64,000 bases of DNA, taken from Ascochyta rabiei (lineage: Eukaryota; Ascomycota; Dothideomycetes; Pleosporales; Didymellaceae). Below, piece after piece: positions 10,736 to 21,899 of this stretch. The notes below the pieces were generated by a model that was not told where the DNA came from, made no database searches, and was given only the letters and a program-made list of their open reading frames with translations. Where the stretch lies: contig NC_082406.1 in NCBI RefSeq assembly GCF_004011695.2, positions 930,001 through 994,000 on the forward strand, written 5' to 3'. The first letter of the stretch is position 1. Each line of letters begins with the position of its first letter. The position numbers and the translations under genes were made by a program.

Positions 10736-12297
10736 GACGGCACAGTGCCTCCTCATACGACGAGTGCAATACCATGATACCCAGAGAATAGAAAGTTGGA
10801 CTTCTCCACCATGCAGAGACGCAGAAGACAACCTTTCCAGGTCTTGCAACGACTAGCTGGTGGTCAAAACACCAACGACCATGGTCAAGTGCTGCCAGAC
10901 GAGGACATGTCAAGCAGCCCTTGATCTCGGCCCACTTGCACCCAACACCACGGCATGATGACATAGATGCACCTATGACGTCTCCCACACGCCCAAACAT
11001 GCCCACGGTTGGCTGCTGGCTGCTGCCCGTGGCATTGGGAAACACTGCGTCATGCCTCGACGGAACGACATGGACAGGTCAAACAGAATCTATCGGCAAG
11101 TCACATTCTTCACACGTGGAGGTGCTGAGATGACGATGGTGCGCGCTCCAATCCAGGTTCTGGGCGGTGCGGTTGTGAGGGTATCGGTGCCTGGTTGTAG
11201 GAGTCGTGTTTCAGCGGCGTTGCAGAAGGAGGGCGGACCGTGGCTAGCTGCGCAGAAGCGGTGATGTTCCGGGGGGTGGGTGAAGACACGTGCTGCGTGG
11301 AACCTGCAGTGACATGGACGGTGATGCAGGATGGGATTGTGAACAGTGCGAGCATGTGCAGTGCGCCTGGAGATGGGTGTGCGTGGTGACAGTGCAGACA
11401 GGACGTGTTCCAGGGGTCATGGCTGTGGGGTCAAATTGGTCTGCCATGCAATTGAACGAGTGTCCCCTCCCAGAAAGAAGGAGGTAGCCACTGCACGCAG
11501 ACTGGGCCTGTCTCTCGACGGTCCCACTGCTGAGCTGAAGATGCTGCTGGAGTACTTTGTGTACTTTGTGTACTTTGTGTACTTTGTGTACTTTGTGTAC
11601 TTTGTGTGCTCTGCAGCCACTCAGCATCAGTAGAGCACAAGTCGCGGTTGACCTGGCTGACGTGGTGCAGGCGCATCGCCAATCCAAATTTAACACGCGC
11701 GTCCCCTTCCAGACCCCGTTGAACAGGCCCGGCCATCTCCAAGCGGGCCCTCCCCCAGCCCTACTGCAGACCAGGAGGCCAATCGCTCGCAGCGGCTTGG
11801 CCCATCCTGAAACCGAACTGCTGTGCTGCACGCTGCTCCTCTCCCAGCGCAATACTTGACTGGCAGCTTCCACGGCCCTCGACACCCACGCAGCCCTCGA
11901 AGCCTCACCGACTCTGCAGCCGCCGCCGCTGCCCTTGCACAGAGTACCTGGCGACTGGCCATCTGCCTATCCGTGCCGCAGTCTGCCTCAGTGCCTGTGG
12001 TCCGCCTGTGATCCGCCTGTGATCCGCCATAGCCGCAGCGTCGTATTGCGCCGCGCGCCGTGTGCTGTCTGTACATAGCAGCCACCCTCCCCTCACGCGC
12101 GCCTGAACCACTGGACATCGACCCTTAGCTGGACTGACGCTCGACACCACCCGCCGCTCCTTCACCACCACCACCTCCACCACCGCCACCACCACCACCG
12201 CTGCCTGCACGCACGCACGCCGACCACCACGCTCATTCTTCCCACGGCCGTCGTTCTGCCTCGCATCCCTTAATCTCACGCCCGCCTGCTCCGCTAC
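10736..12297. other. SHO1 upstream region with tandem repeats
   Basis: The 1.56 kb upstream of SHO1 has no supported exon. It contains a perfect 9-bp tandem repeat (11553-11606) and, close to the start codon, C-rich trinucleotide runs (CCACCACCACC near 12165-12205) typical of a long 5' untranslated leader. Confidence 0.45.
11553..11606 (+). repeat. 9-bp tandem repeat, 6 copies of TACTTTGTG
   Basis: Six perfect head-to-tail copies, with no substitutions. Because the unit is three codons long it keeps a frame open on both strands, which creates misleading open frames here. Confidence 0.95.
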
Positions 12298-13386
12298 ATG
12301 CCCGCGTACGGCTCCACCGCATCGCCCTCTCTGCGCAAAATGGAATCCGGCTACGGCAACGGCTACAACGGCCAGCGTGCCGCCTCGTTCAGCGTCGGCC
12401 GCATTATCGGCGACCCCTTCGCGCTGGCCACCATCTCTATCGGCATTGTCAGTCCGCCTGTGTGCTGCGCTTGCGGCTGAACGCTAACTGTGTGACAGCT
12501 CGCCTGGATCATCGCCTTTGTGGCCAGCATCATATCCGCCATTCGCGGTGGCTTCCCCAACTTCGCCTGGTGGACCCTGGTCTTCATGTTCTTCTGCATC
12601 GTCGGCGTCACCGTCACCGTCGCTTCGGACGCTGAGAGAACCTACCATGTGGCTGTAGGTCGAAGAACCCTTGGTAGCTGGATCGCCTGCTGACCCACCC
12701 AGATTGTTGGTTTCCTTGCTGCAGGACTCGTCTTTACCACTTCCTCGGTCAACTCGCTCGTCTACTCGCCAATTGCTCCCTTTGAGGCCGCCGCTGCTGG
12801 TTACATCTTGCTCTCCATGATCGCCGTACGCCTTCCCCTTATATTCAAGAGAACACACCACTGACAAGTGCAGATTGTTTGGATCTTTTACTATGGCTCC
12901 CAACCGAGTGCTGGCCACCGCACTTTCGTCGACTCGTACGCCCTGCACAAGGAGCAGCCCGGCTCACGCTCCTCGCGGCCCATCTCCAACGGCTACACCA
13001 ACCGCCCACAAACCCAAATCTCCAACAGCCAGCAGCCGCAGATGTACACCTCGGCCCAGCTCAACGGCTTCGAAACGTCATCCCCCGTCTCCGGCTACCC
13101 CGGCGGTCCCCCAGGAGCTCAGGGCCGCAACTCAGCCGCCCCACAATTCGGCGGCATGAACGCGCAAACACCCACGCAAGACGAGCCCGCCGAGCAAGGC
13201 ATCGAGTACCCGTACCGCGCCAAGGCCATCTACAGCTACGAAGCGAACCCCGACGACGCCAACGAGATCAGCTTCCAGAAGCACGATATCCTTGAGGTCA
13301 GCGACGTCAGCGGGCGGTGGTGGCAGGCGAAGAAGCCCAACGGCGAGACGGGCATTGCGCCGAGCAATTATCTCATCCTGCTGTAG
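12298..13386 (+). CDS. SHO1: SHO1 high-osmolarity membrane sensor
   Basis: Four exons (12298-12447, 12499-12654, 12703-12825, 12874-13386) give 313 residues; the three introns are 51, 48 and 48 bp and all fall at codon boundaries. The N-terminus ([19 protein letters not shown]) leads into four membrane helices: [57 protein letters not shown] and [21 protein letters not shown] long Gln/Pro/Ser-rich cytosolic linker follows, then a C-terminal SH3 domain ([21 protein letters not shown] ... [16 protein letters not shown] ... [11 protein letters not shown]) with the ALYDY-type, WW and SNY motifs intact. Sho1 anchors the Ste11-Ste50-Pbs2 arm of the HOG pathway at the plasma membrane, its SH3 binding a proline motif in Pbs2; it also acts in polarity and virulence in several fungi. 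Both TM and SH3 parts are complete. Confidence 0.97.
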
Positions 13387-14715
13387 AGGACTGGATCTTC
13401 TGCATTGTATCTTCTGCCTAATGACCTCACCACGACTCTCCTAGCTGTACGATACATTCGACCGACGAGACTATTTGGCAGCCCAGCTTAGCTGGGTGGA
13501 GGGATGTTATTTGAGAGGGCTTTTTTTCTAGGCCATTTTGCCGGATGAGAAGAAAGCCATGTTCGTCTGACTTGCATCTCATCCACCAAGTGTTTTCTTC
13601 AAGCCGCAAGAGGAAAGGACAGACGAACGGCGAGGAGAGGAGAGCTTGAGGCAGGGAAAATTCGCTTCGATTTTCTTCTGCACGATACCCGGACCATACC
13701 ACACCATACTCGCGTCTGTCTTTTTCCTTTAGATAATTTCAAATCTTTTCGTCCACTCATCTTCTTCCTCTCCTTTCGCCATCTAGGGGTTGTTTGACAC
13801 CACTTTTTTCTTCTTTTCCACTTTTTTTCTTCTCTTCTGACGCGTTGGCTTGCAACCAACCACCACCTCCAGTCCCTTGTACAAACTTTCATCCATTCAT
13901 TCTTTTTCCCTTTTTCTTTTTTTTTCTCCATGCTGTTTGGCATGCTGTTTCATACTTGAATGCATAGCTGGTGTTTATCATCTATCCTCCGTTCGCCGTC
14001 GTTCGTCTTCCGTAGATAGCCTCAATGGCAACCAACAGCAGCACCGACCCAGCACAGCAACACCGTCTTCCCACCAAGTGACATGCCACGCTAGACAAAA
14101 TAGCCAACTCGCAAATGAGCCACGTCGGCTCCCTGGATTCAAAACACTACCTCGCTATCCTGTCTCGTTCGTCTTGTTAGGGTCCTCTGGATTCATTTCG
14201 TTTACTTCATCTTGGGCTGGCTTCGTGTGCGTTTTTGCTTCCTGACGGCGCCACAATGGGAGTTCCTCTGTCCCAGACCAGGGGTGCCCGTGGTATGTCG
14301 ACTGTTCTGTTCGGGGTAGAATGTGCTTGGAAGCTGGGATACTGGGATGCGAGTGTTTTGTGGTTTCATTTCCTCTTATTCCTTCTTGGTGTTGGTGTTA
14401 CAGAATATACAAAGCCCTCTTCTTATACCAAGGATGGAAGATGGTATAATACGGTACAACATCCACGTTCTCTTCCTGTACTAAGAAACAAACCAGATAA
14501 CGCCCGTCGATGCATCGTGTGCGGCTCGCCTGTCTGTCGCCATCTCTCATGTGCCCAACCTCCTAATCGGCGCTGCCCAACGTGTCCACCAAGGTCGTGT
14601 AGAGCGGACCGTAGACAGATAACGTGCTTGCTCCTCTCCATCTTGAATAGCTGCAACTCGAGTCCCAGTGTATCGCTCTCGGGGTACTCGTCATTTTCTC
14701 CTCCAAGTTGCGCGT
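13387..14715. other. Intergenic between convergent genes
   Basis: The 1.3 kb between the 3' ends of SHO1 and MRPS16 includes a strongly pyrimidine-rich plus-strand stretch (about 13720-13930). That would fit a promoter or leader of a plus-strand transcript, but no convincing coding exon follows it. Confidence 0.4.
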
Positions 14716-15221
14716 TTACGCCTCGGCCTTCTGCTCCTGGGTGACGGCGGCTTCTGCGGGGGGTGTGGCAGGCGTCTCTGGTATTATCGACTTGGCGGCT
14801 GAGTCGGCCTTGATGACCTGGCCCTGGATCTGCGAGATGCGGTACTGCGGCTCGAGAATGCCAACCTTGGGTGTTTGTGAGTATTGTGCTTCAATTGTGG
14901 GTTTCAATCGCACTGCGCATGCGCCTTGCATCTTGTGTCGAATTGAAGGTCACAACGTACCATGCTCAACAACCGCCACGCCGTGTCACTCGGCTGCGCA
15001 CCCACACCGACCCAGTACCGCGCTCTGCTTACATCCAGCTTGATGTCCTTCCACGGCCGTCCATGGGTGTCGCCTGGTCGTGGCGGCTGCGGGATTGGGT
15101 TGTATGTGCCGAGGACTTCGAGGGGCCGCGAATTGCGCGCGGTGCGGACGTGGGTAAGCACAATATTGTAGAAGGGTGCGTGCTTCTTGCCGAAGCGCGA
15201 GAGGCGGATGCGTAGGACCAT
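14716..15221 (-). CDS. MRPS16: Mitochondrial small-subunit ribosomal protein bS16m
   Basis: Exons 15221-14961 and 14865-14716 (intron 95 bp, donor GTACGT, longer than most introns here) encode 136 residues. The start is set at MVLRIRLSRFGKKHAPFYNIV, the invariant S16 N-terminus; an in-frame ATG 45 bp upstream would add an unlikely extension. Family landmarks VLGTYNPIPQPP and WKDIKLDVSRARYWVGVGAQPSDTAWRLLSM are present, with the intron directly after that Met, and VGILEPQYR follows. The C-terminal tail is Ala/Pro/Glu-rich and longer than in bacterial S16, as usual in fungi. It should act in the mitochondrial 37S ribosomal subunit. It is divergent from the NAD(P)HX epimerase gene, 362 bp away. 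Confidence 0.93.
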
Positions 15222-15583
15222 GGCTGGGTGGCGGGCGTGGGGGCTTTGGAGACACGACGGGTGCAATGGAGATGCGACTGCAGTTATGGACGCGCGAGAC
15301 GTTTTTGGACCGGGGTTTTGCCGATAACTAAAAGCACGTGATGCAGGTGAAGGAAGACTGAGGCTGGTTCAATTTCTACCTACACGTTTGACTTTTGTTA
15401 TACAGGCTTGCAAATAGACTTGCAAATGTGTGCAAAGCGACACCTAGGTTCTGACGTTCTTCCATTCTGAGACGACCATCCATGTCCTCACTTGAGCTGT
15501 GATGTAATCGTACCGCTTGAATGGCTTGAGCAATTGTTAATCTTCACAAACGCAGCATAACCAGCAATCTCACATATCTCAAC
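15222..15583. promoter_or_regulatory. Shared divergent promoter, MRPS16 / NAD(P)HX epimerase
   Basis: The two start codons (15221 minus, 15584 plus) are 362 bp apart, so the region must serve both genes. Both products relate to mitochondrial or central metabolic upkeep, so co-regulation is possible but is inference. No TATA element is evident. Confidence 0.45.
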
Positions 15584-16397
15584 ATGGCGCTTCGCGTACG
15601 TGTCGATCAACATCGCTCCTTATAACCACTGACTACTACGCCAGACAATCTCCGCGAAAAGCGCAGCAGCGCTCGACCAAGAGCTCATGTCCACCGGCGC
15701 ATTTTCCATCGACCAGTTGATGGAACTCGCTGGCCTCAGTGTCTCACAGGCACTCTTCAAGCTCCAGCCTCTCAACAAGGGCAAGAGGATCTTGGTTGCA
15801 TGCGGCCCAGGAAACAATGGAGGTGACGGGCTCGTTGCTGCACGTCACCTTTTCCACTACGGATACCAACCGACCATTTACTACCCCAAGCAGAGCAAGA
15901 ATGAGCTTTACCAAGTGAGTTTAAAGAGTCTAGAACGGTGTAGATGCAGAGAACCTGACAGCCCCAAGCGACTGAAGAAGCAACTGGAGGACTTAAAGGT
16001 TCCATTCACAGAGGATTTCAACAGCGCACTACAACAAACCGACCATGTCGTCGACGCCATCTTCGGCTTCTCGTTTTCTGGCGAAGTTCGTGAGCCCTTT
16101 CCCAAAGTGATCGACGCTTTGGCATCAACCAGGGTTCCTGTCCTCGCGGTCGATGCTCCTTCGTCATGGGACATCGAGGACGGACCGAGGGAGGATGGAC
16201 CAGGCAAGGGATTCATGCCGCCGGCTCTCATCAGCTTGACGGCTCCTAAGCCGCTGGTAAAGTGGTTCAAGGGAAGGCATTTCTTGGGAGGACGTTTCTT
16301 GAGCCCGGCGATGGCGGAGAAGTTTGGGCTGGATATCCCAAAGTACGAAGGGCTGGATCAGGTGGTTGAAGTACCTGTGGAGAGCGAAAAACTGTGA
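15584..16397 (+). CDS. NAD(P)H-hydrate epimerase (YjeF-N family)
   Basis: Exons 15584-15595, 15645-15914 and 15969-16397 encode 236 residues; the first exon is only four codons (MALR). The enzyme interconverts the R and S forms of damaged NAD(P)H hydrate so that the S-specific dehydratase can repair it. The signature CGPGNNGGDGLVAARHL (dinucleotide-binding loop) is intact, followed by VDAIFGFSFSGEVREPF and LAVDAPSSWDIEDG. For the second intron I chose the acceptor at 15968, which gives ELYQ|RLKKQLEDL in frame; the nearer acceptor at 15961 breaks the frame. Length is normal for the stand-alone eukaryotic epimerase, which lacks the dehydratase domain. The N-terminus could act as a weak mitochondrial signal. 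Confidence 0.93.
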
Positions 16398-16822
16398 ATA
16401 TTACTAGAAAGGTATTGCATCTCATAATCACACATGGAACTGGGCATCAAAGCTCGGATTTACCATGGTGTCTGTTGTTGCGGCTTTCAGAGTTCTTTCG
16501 TACCTCCCGCCTTCAGCTAGTTCACTTTCCCCGCAACCGCGGCTGACGCTTTCCTTCGGTACATGCGGTCTAATCCCGTCGTGCCAACCCCAGCTTCTAC
16601 GACGTGACAGCTCTTGTGCGTTTCTTGAGCCGCTTCATAACCGAAACGCGAGGTCGTGCTGTGCCGTGAAATTCTTCTTTCTCCCCTGCAGCTATTCATA
16701 CCGACGTAGCAACCTCCAGTTACCGTCCTGTTCACATTTGTCTCTTTCATTGTTGTGGTACGCATCAGCAGGCAGGGATCAACAGTCGCAAACTAACAAA
16801 GTGTAGAGGGAGGTTTGGAAAC
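16398..16822. other. Intergenic, upstream of MCC beta
   Basis: The 425 bp between two tandem plus-strand genes has C/T-rich tracts near 16670-16750 consistent with the leader and promoter of the downstream gene. No other feature is seen. Confidence 0.4.
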
Positions 16823-18657
16823 ATGGCCTCCAAAGCACCATCGAGGGAGGCTCTGACGCTTCTCAAGCACTCCATTCGCCCTGCGACAGCCATCCGTTCG
16901 CAGGTGCAGTCGCGTCTTGTTCCTTGCGCTGGTGCTTCGCTGCGTTCTCACGCTCACGCTCACCCGTCGCGACAAATATCACGGAGTACTGCGACTTTCA
17001 CGCACTCCCACCATGCCGACGCCGTGTCTGTTATTCCTACGTTGGTGGACACCAACTCGGCAGACTTCAAGGAGAACAGGCGCGAAATGGAGGAGGTCAC
17101 CGACAAGTTGAACGACTTGCACTCCAAGATCGCGCAGGGCGGACCACAGAAAGCAAGAGACAAGCACCTCCAGCGCGGCAAGATGCTCGTCAGAGATCGC
17201 ATTACAGCGCTCATTGACCCGGGTACGCCGTTTCTGGAGTTGAGCCAGATGGCTGGTTACGAGGTCTACCCAGGAGAAGACACGCCTGCGGCTGGTATCG
17301 TAACTGGCATTGGAACAGTCAATGGCGTTCAATGCATGGTGGTTGCAAATGACAGTACTGTCAAAGGAGGCACATACTACCCACTTACTGTCAAGAAGCA
17401 CCTCCGGGCTCAGGCGATTGCACAGGAGAACCGTCTACCCTGCATCTACCTCGTCGATTCTGGCGGTGCAAACCTGCCTCACCAGGCTGATGTCTTTCCA
17501 GACGTCAACCACTTCGGCCGCATCTTCTACAACCAAGCACGCATGTCCGGCATGGGCATTCCCCAGATCAGTGTCGTAATGGGCCCCTGTACAGCTGGTG
17601 GCGCCTATATTCCCAGTATGAGTGATGAGAGCATCATCGTCGAAAACCAGGGTCACATCTTCCTCGCTGGCCCACCGCTTGTCAAGGCGGCGACTGGCGA
17701 AGTTGTCTCGGCAGAGGATCTCGGTGGCGGCAAGCTTCACAGCGAAGTCTCAGGTGTCACGGATTACCTAGCGGTCGACGATGCACACGCGCTCGTCCTG
17801 GCAAGAAGGAGCATTGGCAACCTTAACTGGCACCGCAATCAGACTGTTTCCGTGAAACCTGCGTTCAAAGAGCCATTGTACGACCCAAAAGAGTTGAATG
17901 GCATTGTGGGAACCAACTTGCGCAAGCAGATTCCGATACACGAAGTCATTGCACGTATCGTAGACGGATCATCATTCTCAGAGTTCAAACCTCTGTACGG
18001 CTCCACGCTTGTCACTGGGTTTGCAACCATCTACGGGCATCCTGTTGGCATTGTAGCAAACAACGGCATCCTTTTCAGCGAAAGCTCACTCAAGGGTGCT
18101 CATTTCGTCCAACTATGCGGCAAGCGCCAGATCCCCTTGATCTTCCTGCAGCACATCTCTGGCTTCATGGTTGGTCAGGACGCCGAGAAGGGCGGTATCG
18201 CGAAGAACGGCGCTAAGCTGGTTACGGCTGTCAGCTGCGTCGACGTGCCAAAGTTCACAGTAGTCGTCGGATCCAGTGCCGGCGCTGGTAACTACGGAAT
18301 GTGGTAAGTGATCCCTGCGTAAACTGGGTCAATAGAACACTTCGGACTGACATGATCCGCAGCGGTCGTGCTTATTCTCCTCGCCTTCTGTTCACCTGGC
18401 CTAATGCAAAGACATCCATCATGGGCGCAGAGCAGCTGTCCTCGGTCATGGCAGCTGTGGGCAAGTCGGACCCCGAGCTTAAGAGCAGGATTGAGCACGA
18501 GAGTCAAGCTACATTTGGATCGGCAAGACTGTGGGATGATGGCGTCATCCCTCCTGAGCACACAAGAAGAGTGCTTGGTATGGGATTGCAGATGGCATGT
18601 GGTGGACAGAACACCGGTGTTGAGAAGGAGAGTAAGTGGGGCGTGTTCAGGATGTAG
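16823..18657 (+). CDS. Methylcrotonoyl-CoA carboxylase beta subunit, mitochondrial
   Basis: Exons 16823-18303 and 18363-18657 (59-bp intron, GTAAGT) give 591 residues. This is the carboxyltransferase subunit of the biotin enzyme that carboxylates 3-methylcrotonyl-CoA in leucine breakdown. The N-terminus (basic, Ser/Ala-rich, few acids for about 50 residues) fits a mitochondrial presequence. Landmarks are [56 protein letters not shown] and [46 protein letters not shown] spans the splice junction and is complete only after intron removal. In Aspergillus the alpha subunit and isovaleryl-CoA dehydrogenase are clustered with this gene; they are absent here, so any cluster is broken in this genome. 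Confidence 0.95.
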
Positions 18658-19359
18658 ATTTCAGGATATATATAAATGGCTCCAATCTAGCTTGCATGAG
18701 TGAGCGCTGAATTCACTAGCGTCTTGGCGTAAGCTACAAGCTTTCCGGATAGCGAGCCCCTGACCACAAGCTCCACCCAAGCCTCTTGCCAACGAACCCT
18801 CTATCGCAGAAGGACGTGAACTAGAGGGCTGTTTGGTCTATGCAGTGGTAATACCCCAAAAACCTTCCGCAAGCAGCGCTGGTGCGCGCGCAGTCACGAC
18901 GTAATGCGCGATCCACACTTTTACCTCTCTACCGGTCAGCAAATCTCCAGTCTGACCCACAGTAGTGCCACTTTTCCGCAACAGGAAGGCCCCACCATCA
19001 AATTGAGATCGTATAGGGTTGTGTGAATGGTTGGAAGATCATGGACGGGTACACGCACACGAGTCTAGGATTGTTGTGAGGTCAACCTCGCGTGTGTGGT
19101 ACGAGGGGTAGGGTTGCCAATCAACGAGCACGCCTCGTTGGATCCTGAAAGCGGAGTTCGCATCCCATTCCATACACGCGCATCCGGCAGTGTGATGTGC
19201 ACGATTATCCTCGTGCTGCTGATTTTCGTCTCTCCTTAACACTCTTTCTTCACGCAGTGATTCCGTCGCTCGTTTTCTTACTCCTACGTCATTGCGCTTG
19301 AGTGAGGTTTCGGTGCCAGCTACTCGACTTGTTCGATTTATTCACATGCTCGCTTCGAG
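18658..19359. other. Intergenic, upstream of the GH76 gene
   Basis: About 700 bp between tandem plus-strand genes. The last 18 bases before the next start hold a tiny upstream reading frame (listed separately). Nothing else is supported. Confidence 0.4.
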
Positions 19360-19363
19360 ATGA
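19346..19363 (+). promoter_or_regulatory. Five-codon upstream ORF overlapping the GH76 start
   Basis: ATG CTC GCT TCG AGA TGA: the TGA stop (19361-19363) overlaps the main ATG (19360-19362) as ATGA. Translation of the main protein would need leaky scanning or reinitiation. The overlap is seen directly; any regulatory effect is inference. Confidence 0.5.
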
Positions 19364-20951
19364 GGTGGTTTAGTTCTGCGCAAGCGCTGGCAGCGCTTAG
19401 CCTGCTCTCGTCTACGTCCGTTGTGCGCCCGCTGGTTAATGCGATTGACTTGGATCCTACACAGCCTGGTGCGTAGTCTTTGTAGCCTCTTTCAGCACCC
19501 ACAAAACACTAATGCGCAAGCGCAGACTCGATCAAGGATGCATCTTCAAAAATCGCATCAGAGCTGGTTGCGCAGTATGCCAGTAAAGATGCCAGTGGCG
19601 TGCACGTCCTCGGTGGCTACCCTGGAGTCCTGTACCCGCCGTATTACTGGTGGCAAGCTGGTGCTATGTTCGGAACGTTGTTGGACTACTGGCGTTATAC
19701 TGGTGATGATCAATACAACGACATGATGCACGAAGGTATGGTACATCAATTTGGAGAGCATCTGGATCTGGTAGGCTTCCGCGCAGAACTTGCTGAGAAT
19801 TCAATTCTGACACCGATAGATGCCAAGCAATCAGTCCAAGAACGAAGGAAACGACGACCAGGTCTTCTGGGCTTTCACTATGATGTCGGCCGCCGAGTAC
19901 AACTTCCCGGCGCCTCCTGATGATAAGCCAGGCTGGCTCGCAATGGTCCAGTCTGTGTTCAATCAGTTTGTCAAGCGCTACAACAAGGAGGTCGAAGATG
20001 GCAACTGCAAAGGTGGGATGCGCTGGCAGATTTATCCCTGGTTGAACGGGTGGACCTACAAGAACACTGCCTCAAACGGCGGACTTTTTCACCTGGGCGC
20101 CAGACTGGCCATGTTTACAAAGAATGAGACTTACGCCGAGTGGGCGGAAAAAGCGTACGACTGGATGAACGACAGTGCGCTGCTGGACGACGACGGCACT
20201 GTCAACGACGGCATGTCCATGACCACCAACCCACCCTGCAAAGAAGCAGACAAAACGCCCTGGACATACAACTACGGTATTATGATCGCCGGAGCTGCAT
20301 ATGTAAGTTCAACTCCTTTGCTCCTATCCCTTTTTCTATCACTAACAGGCCTAGATGTACAACCATACTAACGGAGCTGACAAATGGCGCAAAGCTCTGG
20401 AGCGTCACCTGAACAAAACAGACCAGTTCTTCCCCCAGTACTACAAAGGCATCATGACAGAAATCTGCGAGGCGAAAGAACTGTGCAACACCGACCAAGA
20501 GTCCTTCAAGGCTTACCTCTCCCGCTGGCTAGGCATATGCGTCCAGATGGCACCCTGGACCCACGATCTGATCATGCCGCGGCTGCAAACCTCGGCCAAA
20601 GCCGCAGCGCAAACCTGCGTCGCCCCCTCCCAGCACGGCGCAGGAAGCTACGCGTGCGGTATGCGCTGGTGGTGGAACGGACACGACGGATACCAGGGTG
20701 TAGGGCAGCAGATGACGGCTCTCAACCTCATCAGTGTGCTGAATGTCGATCGCGTCCCGCCGCCGTACAGTAGTAAGACTGGTGGTGAAAGCAAGGGTGA
20801 TTCGAGCTTGGGGACAGGGAGCGTAGACGATGATATTCCGCAACTGCATAAGACCCCCGTTACTACGGGGGATAAGGCAGGCGCAGCCATATTGACCATC
20901 TTGGTCGTCGCGTTTGTGTTAGGGGGTGGCTGGTGGTTATGCATTGAGTAA
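19360..20951 (+). CDS. GH76 mannan endo-1,6-alpha-mannosidase, DFG5/DCW1 type
   Basis: Four exons (19360-19468, 19526-19770, 19820-20302, 20355-20951) encode 477 residues; introns are 57, 49 and 52 bp. An N-terminal signal peptide precedes the catalytic domain: VLGGYPGVLYPPYYWWQAGAMFGTLLDYWRYTGD, then NEGNDDQVFWAFTMMSAAE with the adjacent Asp pair used by GH76, then GGMRWQIYPWLNGWTYKNTASNGGLFHLGARLA, then YACGMRWWWNGHDGYQGVGQQMTALN. The C-terminus is hydrophobic (AAILTILVVAFVLGGGWWLCI), fitting a GPI-attachment signal or single anchor. Dfg5/Dcw1 are thought to transfer GPI-linked wall proteins from the membrane onto wall glucan and are needed for wall assembly and polarised growth. The five-codon upstream frame overlapping the start is unusual. 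Confidence 0.93.
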
Positions 20952-21158
20952 AGTCGAGACAGATTTGGATACCCGCCATGAGACGGCGATACGAGAGAAC
21001 AACGGATTTTCGGCGTCTGTATATGGTTAACAAGGTCTGTATATACCAACAAATCCTATCTATACCCATCAAATCGCATTCACAGAACTCTAGCCTACAA
21101 ATTCGATTAGGCTTGCTCGGTTTAGGAATACCTCGGCTCAATGAGTTGCGGGGCATTA

Positions 21159-21160
21159 TA
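21159..21160. repeat. TA target-site duplication, left copy (outer element)
   Basis: TA directly abuts the left inverted repeat and is matched by TA at 25138-25139, the duplication expected of Tc1/mariner/pogo elements. Two bases alone are weak evidence; the paired inverted repeats support it. Confidence 0.6.
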
Positions 21161-21179
21161 CCGTGTCCGTGCGCGCAAC
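21161..21179 (+). repeat. Left terminal inverted repeat, outer element
   Basis: 19 bases that match the complement of 25119-25137 with no mismatch; similarity fades immediately inside. Confidence 0.9.
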
Positions 21180-21710
21180 AACTAGAGTCGCGCAATAACC
21201 AAATCATTACAACTACACTATACTTTAACGCGTTATAACTTAACAACTATAGCAGCTATTAATAAAGCGCTTATAGCAATTAATGTGCTAAAACTAGGCA
21301 AAAAACTTATATATTAGCATTTTGCTACTAGGTTTAGCGTTAACTGCGTAACTCTAGCTTAGAGACATAAGCACGTTTAGGACTCCTAGGAGACTAAGGA
21401 TATTAACTAGCAACGTTTAACACTATAACAGGAGATAGAGCTTATAAAGTATATAGAGTTACTTAGTACTTATTACTTACTACCTACTAGAGAGATAATC
21501 TAGAATTTCGCGTTGCTAGTAGCTCAAAATCTAGTTAGTAAGAGCTAAGTTACCTACTTTATTAACAAGTACTCTATCTATCTTATCTTGCGTTACTCTA
21601 CTAGGATAGATTAACTATATTATAATGCTAATTCCTATAATAAATATACACTCTACTTTAACCTACTACAGCACAAAATCTCTAAATACTCTATTAAGGG
21701 TTGCTACATA

Positions 21711-21767
21711 ACGTACTCTACAGGTAAGCGGATTAAACAGGTAAGCAGATTACTCTGCCAAGACTAC
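21711..21767 (+). repeat. Left inverted repeat of the inner element (RIP-altered arm)
   Basis: Aligned to the complement of 23517-23573 it differs at about eight positions. Every difference is C-to-T or G-to-A in this arm, so this arm carries more mutations than the right one. Confidence 0.85.
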
Positions 21768-21899
21768 ACTAAATTTCTACCCTATTATAGCTTACATTAG
21801 CCTACTTTAGCCTTATATACAGTAGTGTAGTATATAATATTATTTAGAAACATCTTCTACAGCCTTCTTATATATACGTAAGTTATGTCTAATATTATA

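Noticed and set aside
11244..11885. 213-codon minus-strand frame with a His-Lys-Val repeat
   Set aside because: The frame is kept open by the 9-bp TACTTTGTG repeat; the rest has no protein-like pattern.
13850..14744. Possible plus-strand gene after a pyrimidine-rich leader-like tract
   Set aside because: The open frames (13850-14245, 14235-14744) have no domain, and I found no splice pattern joining them into a protein-like product.
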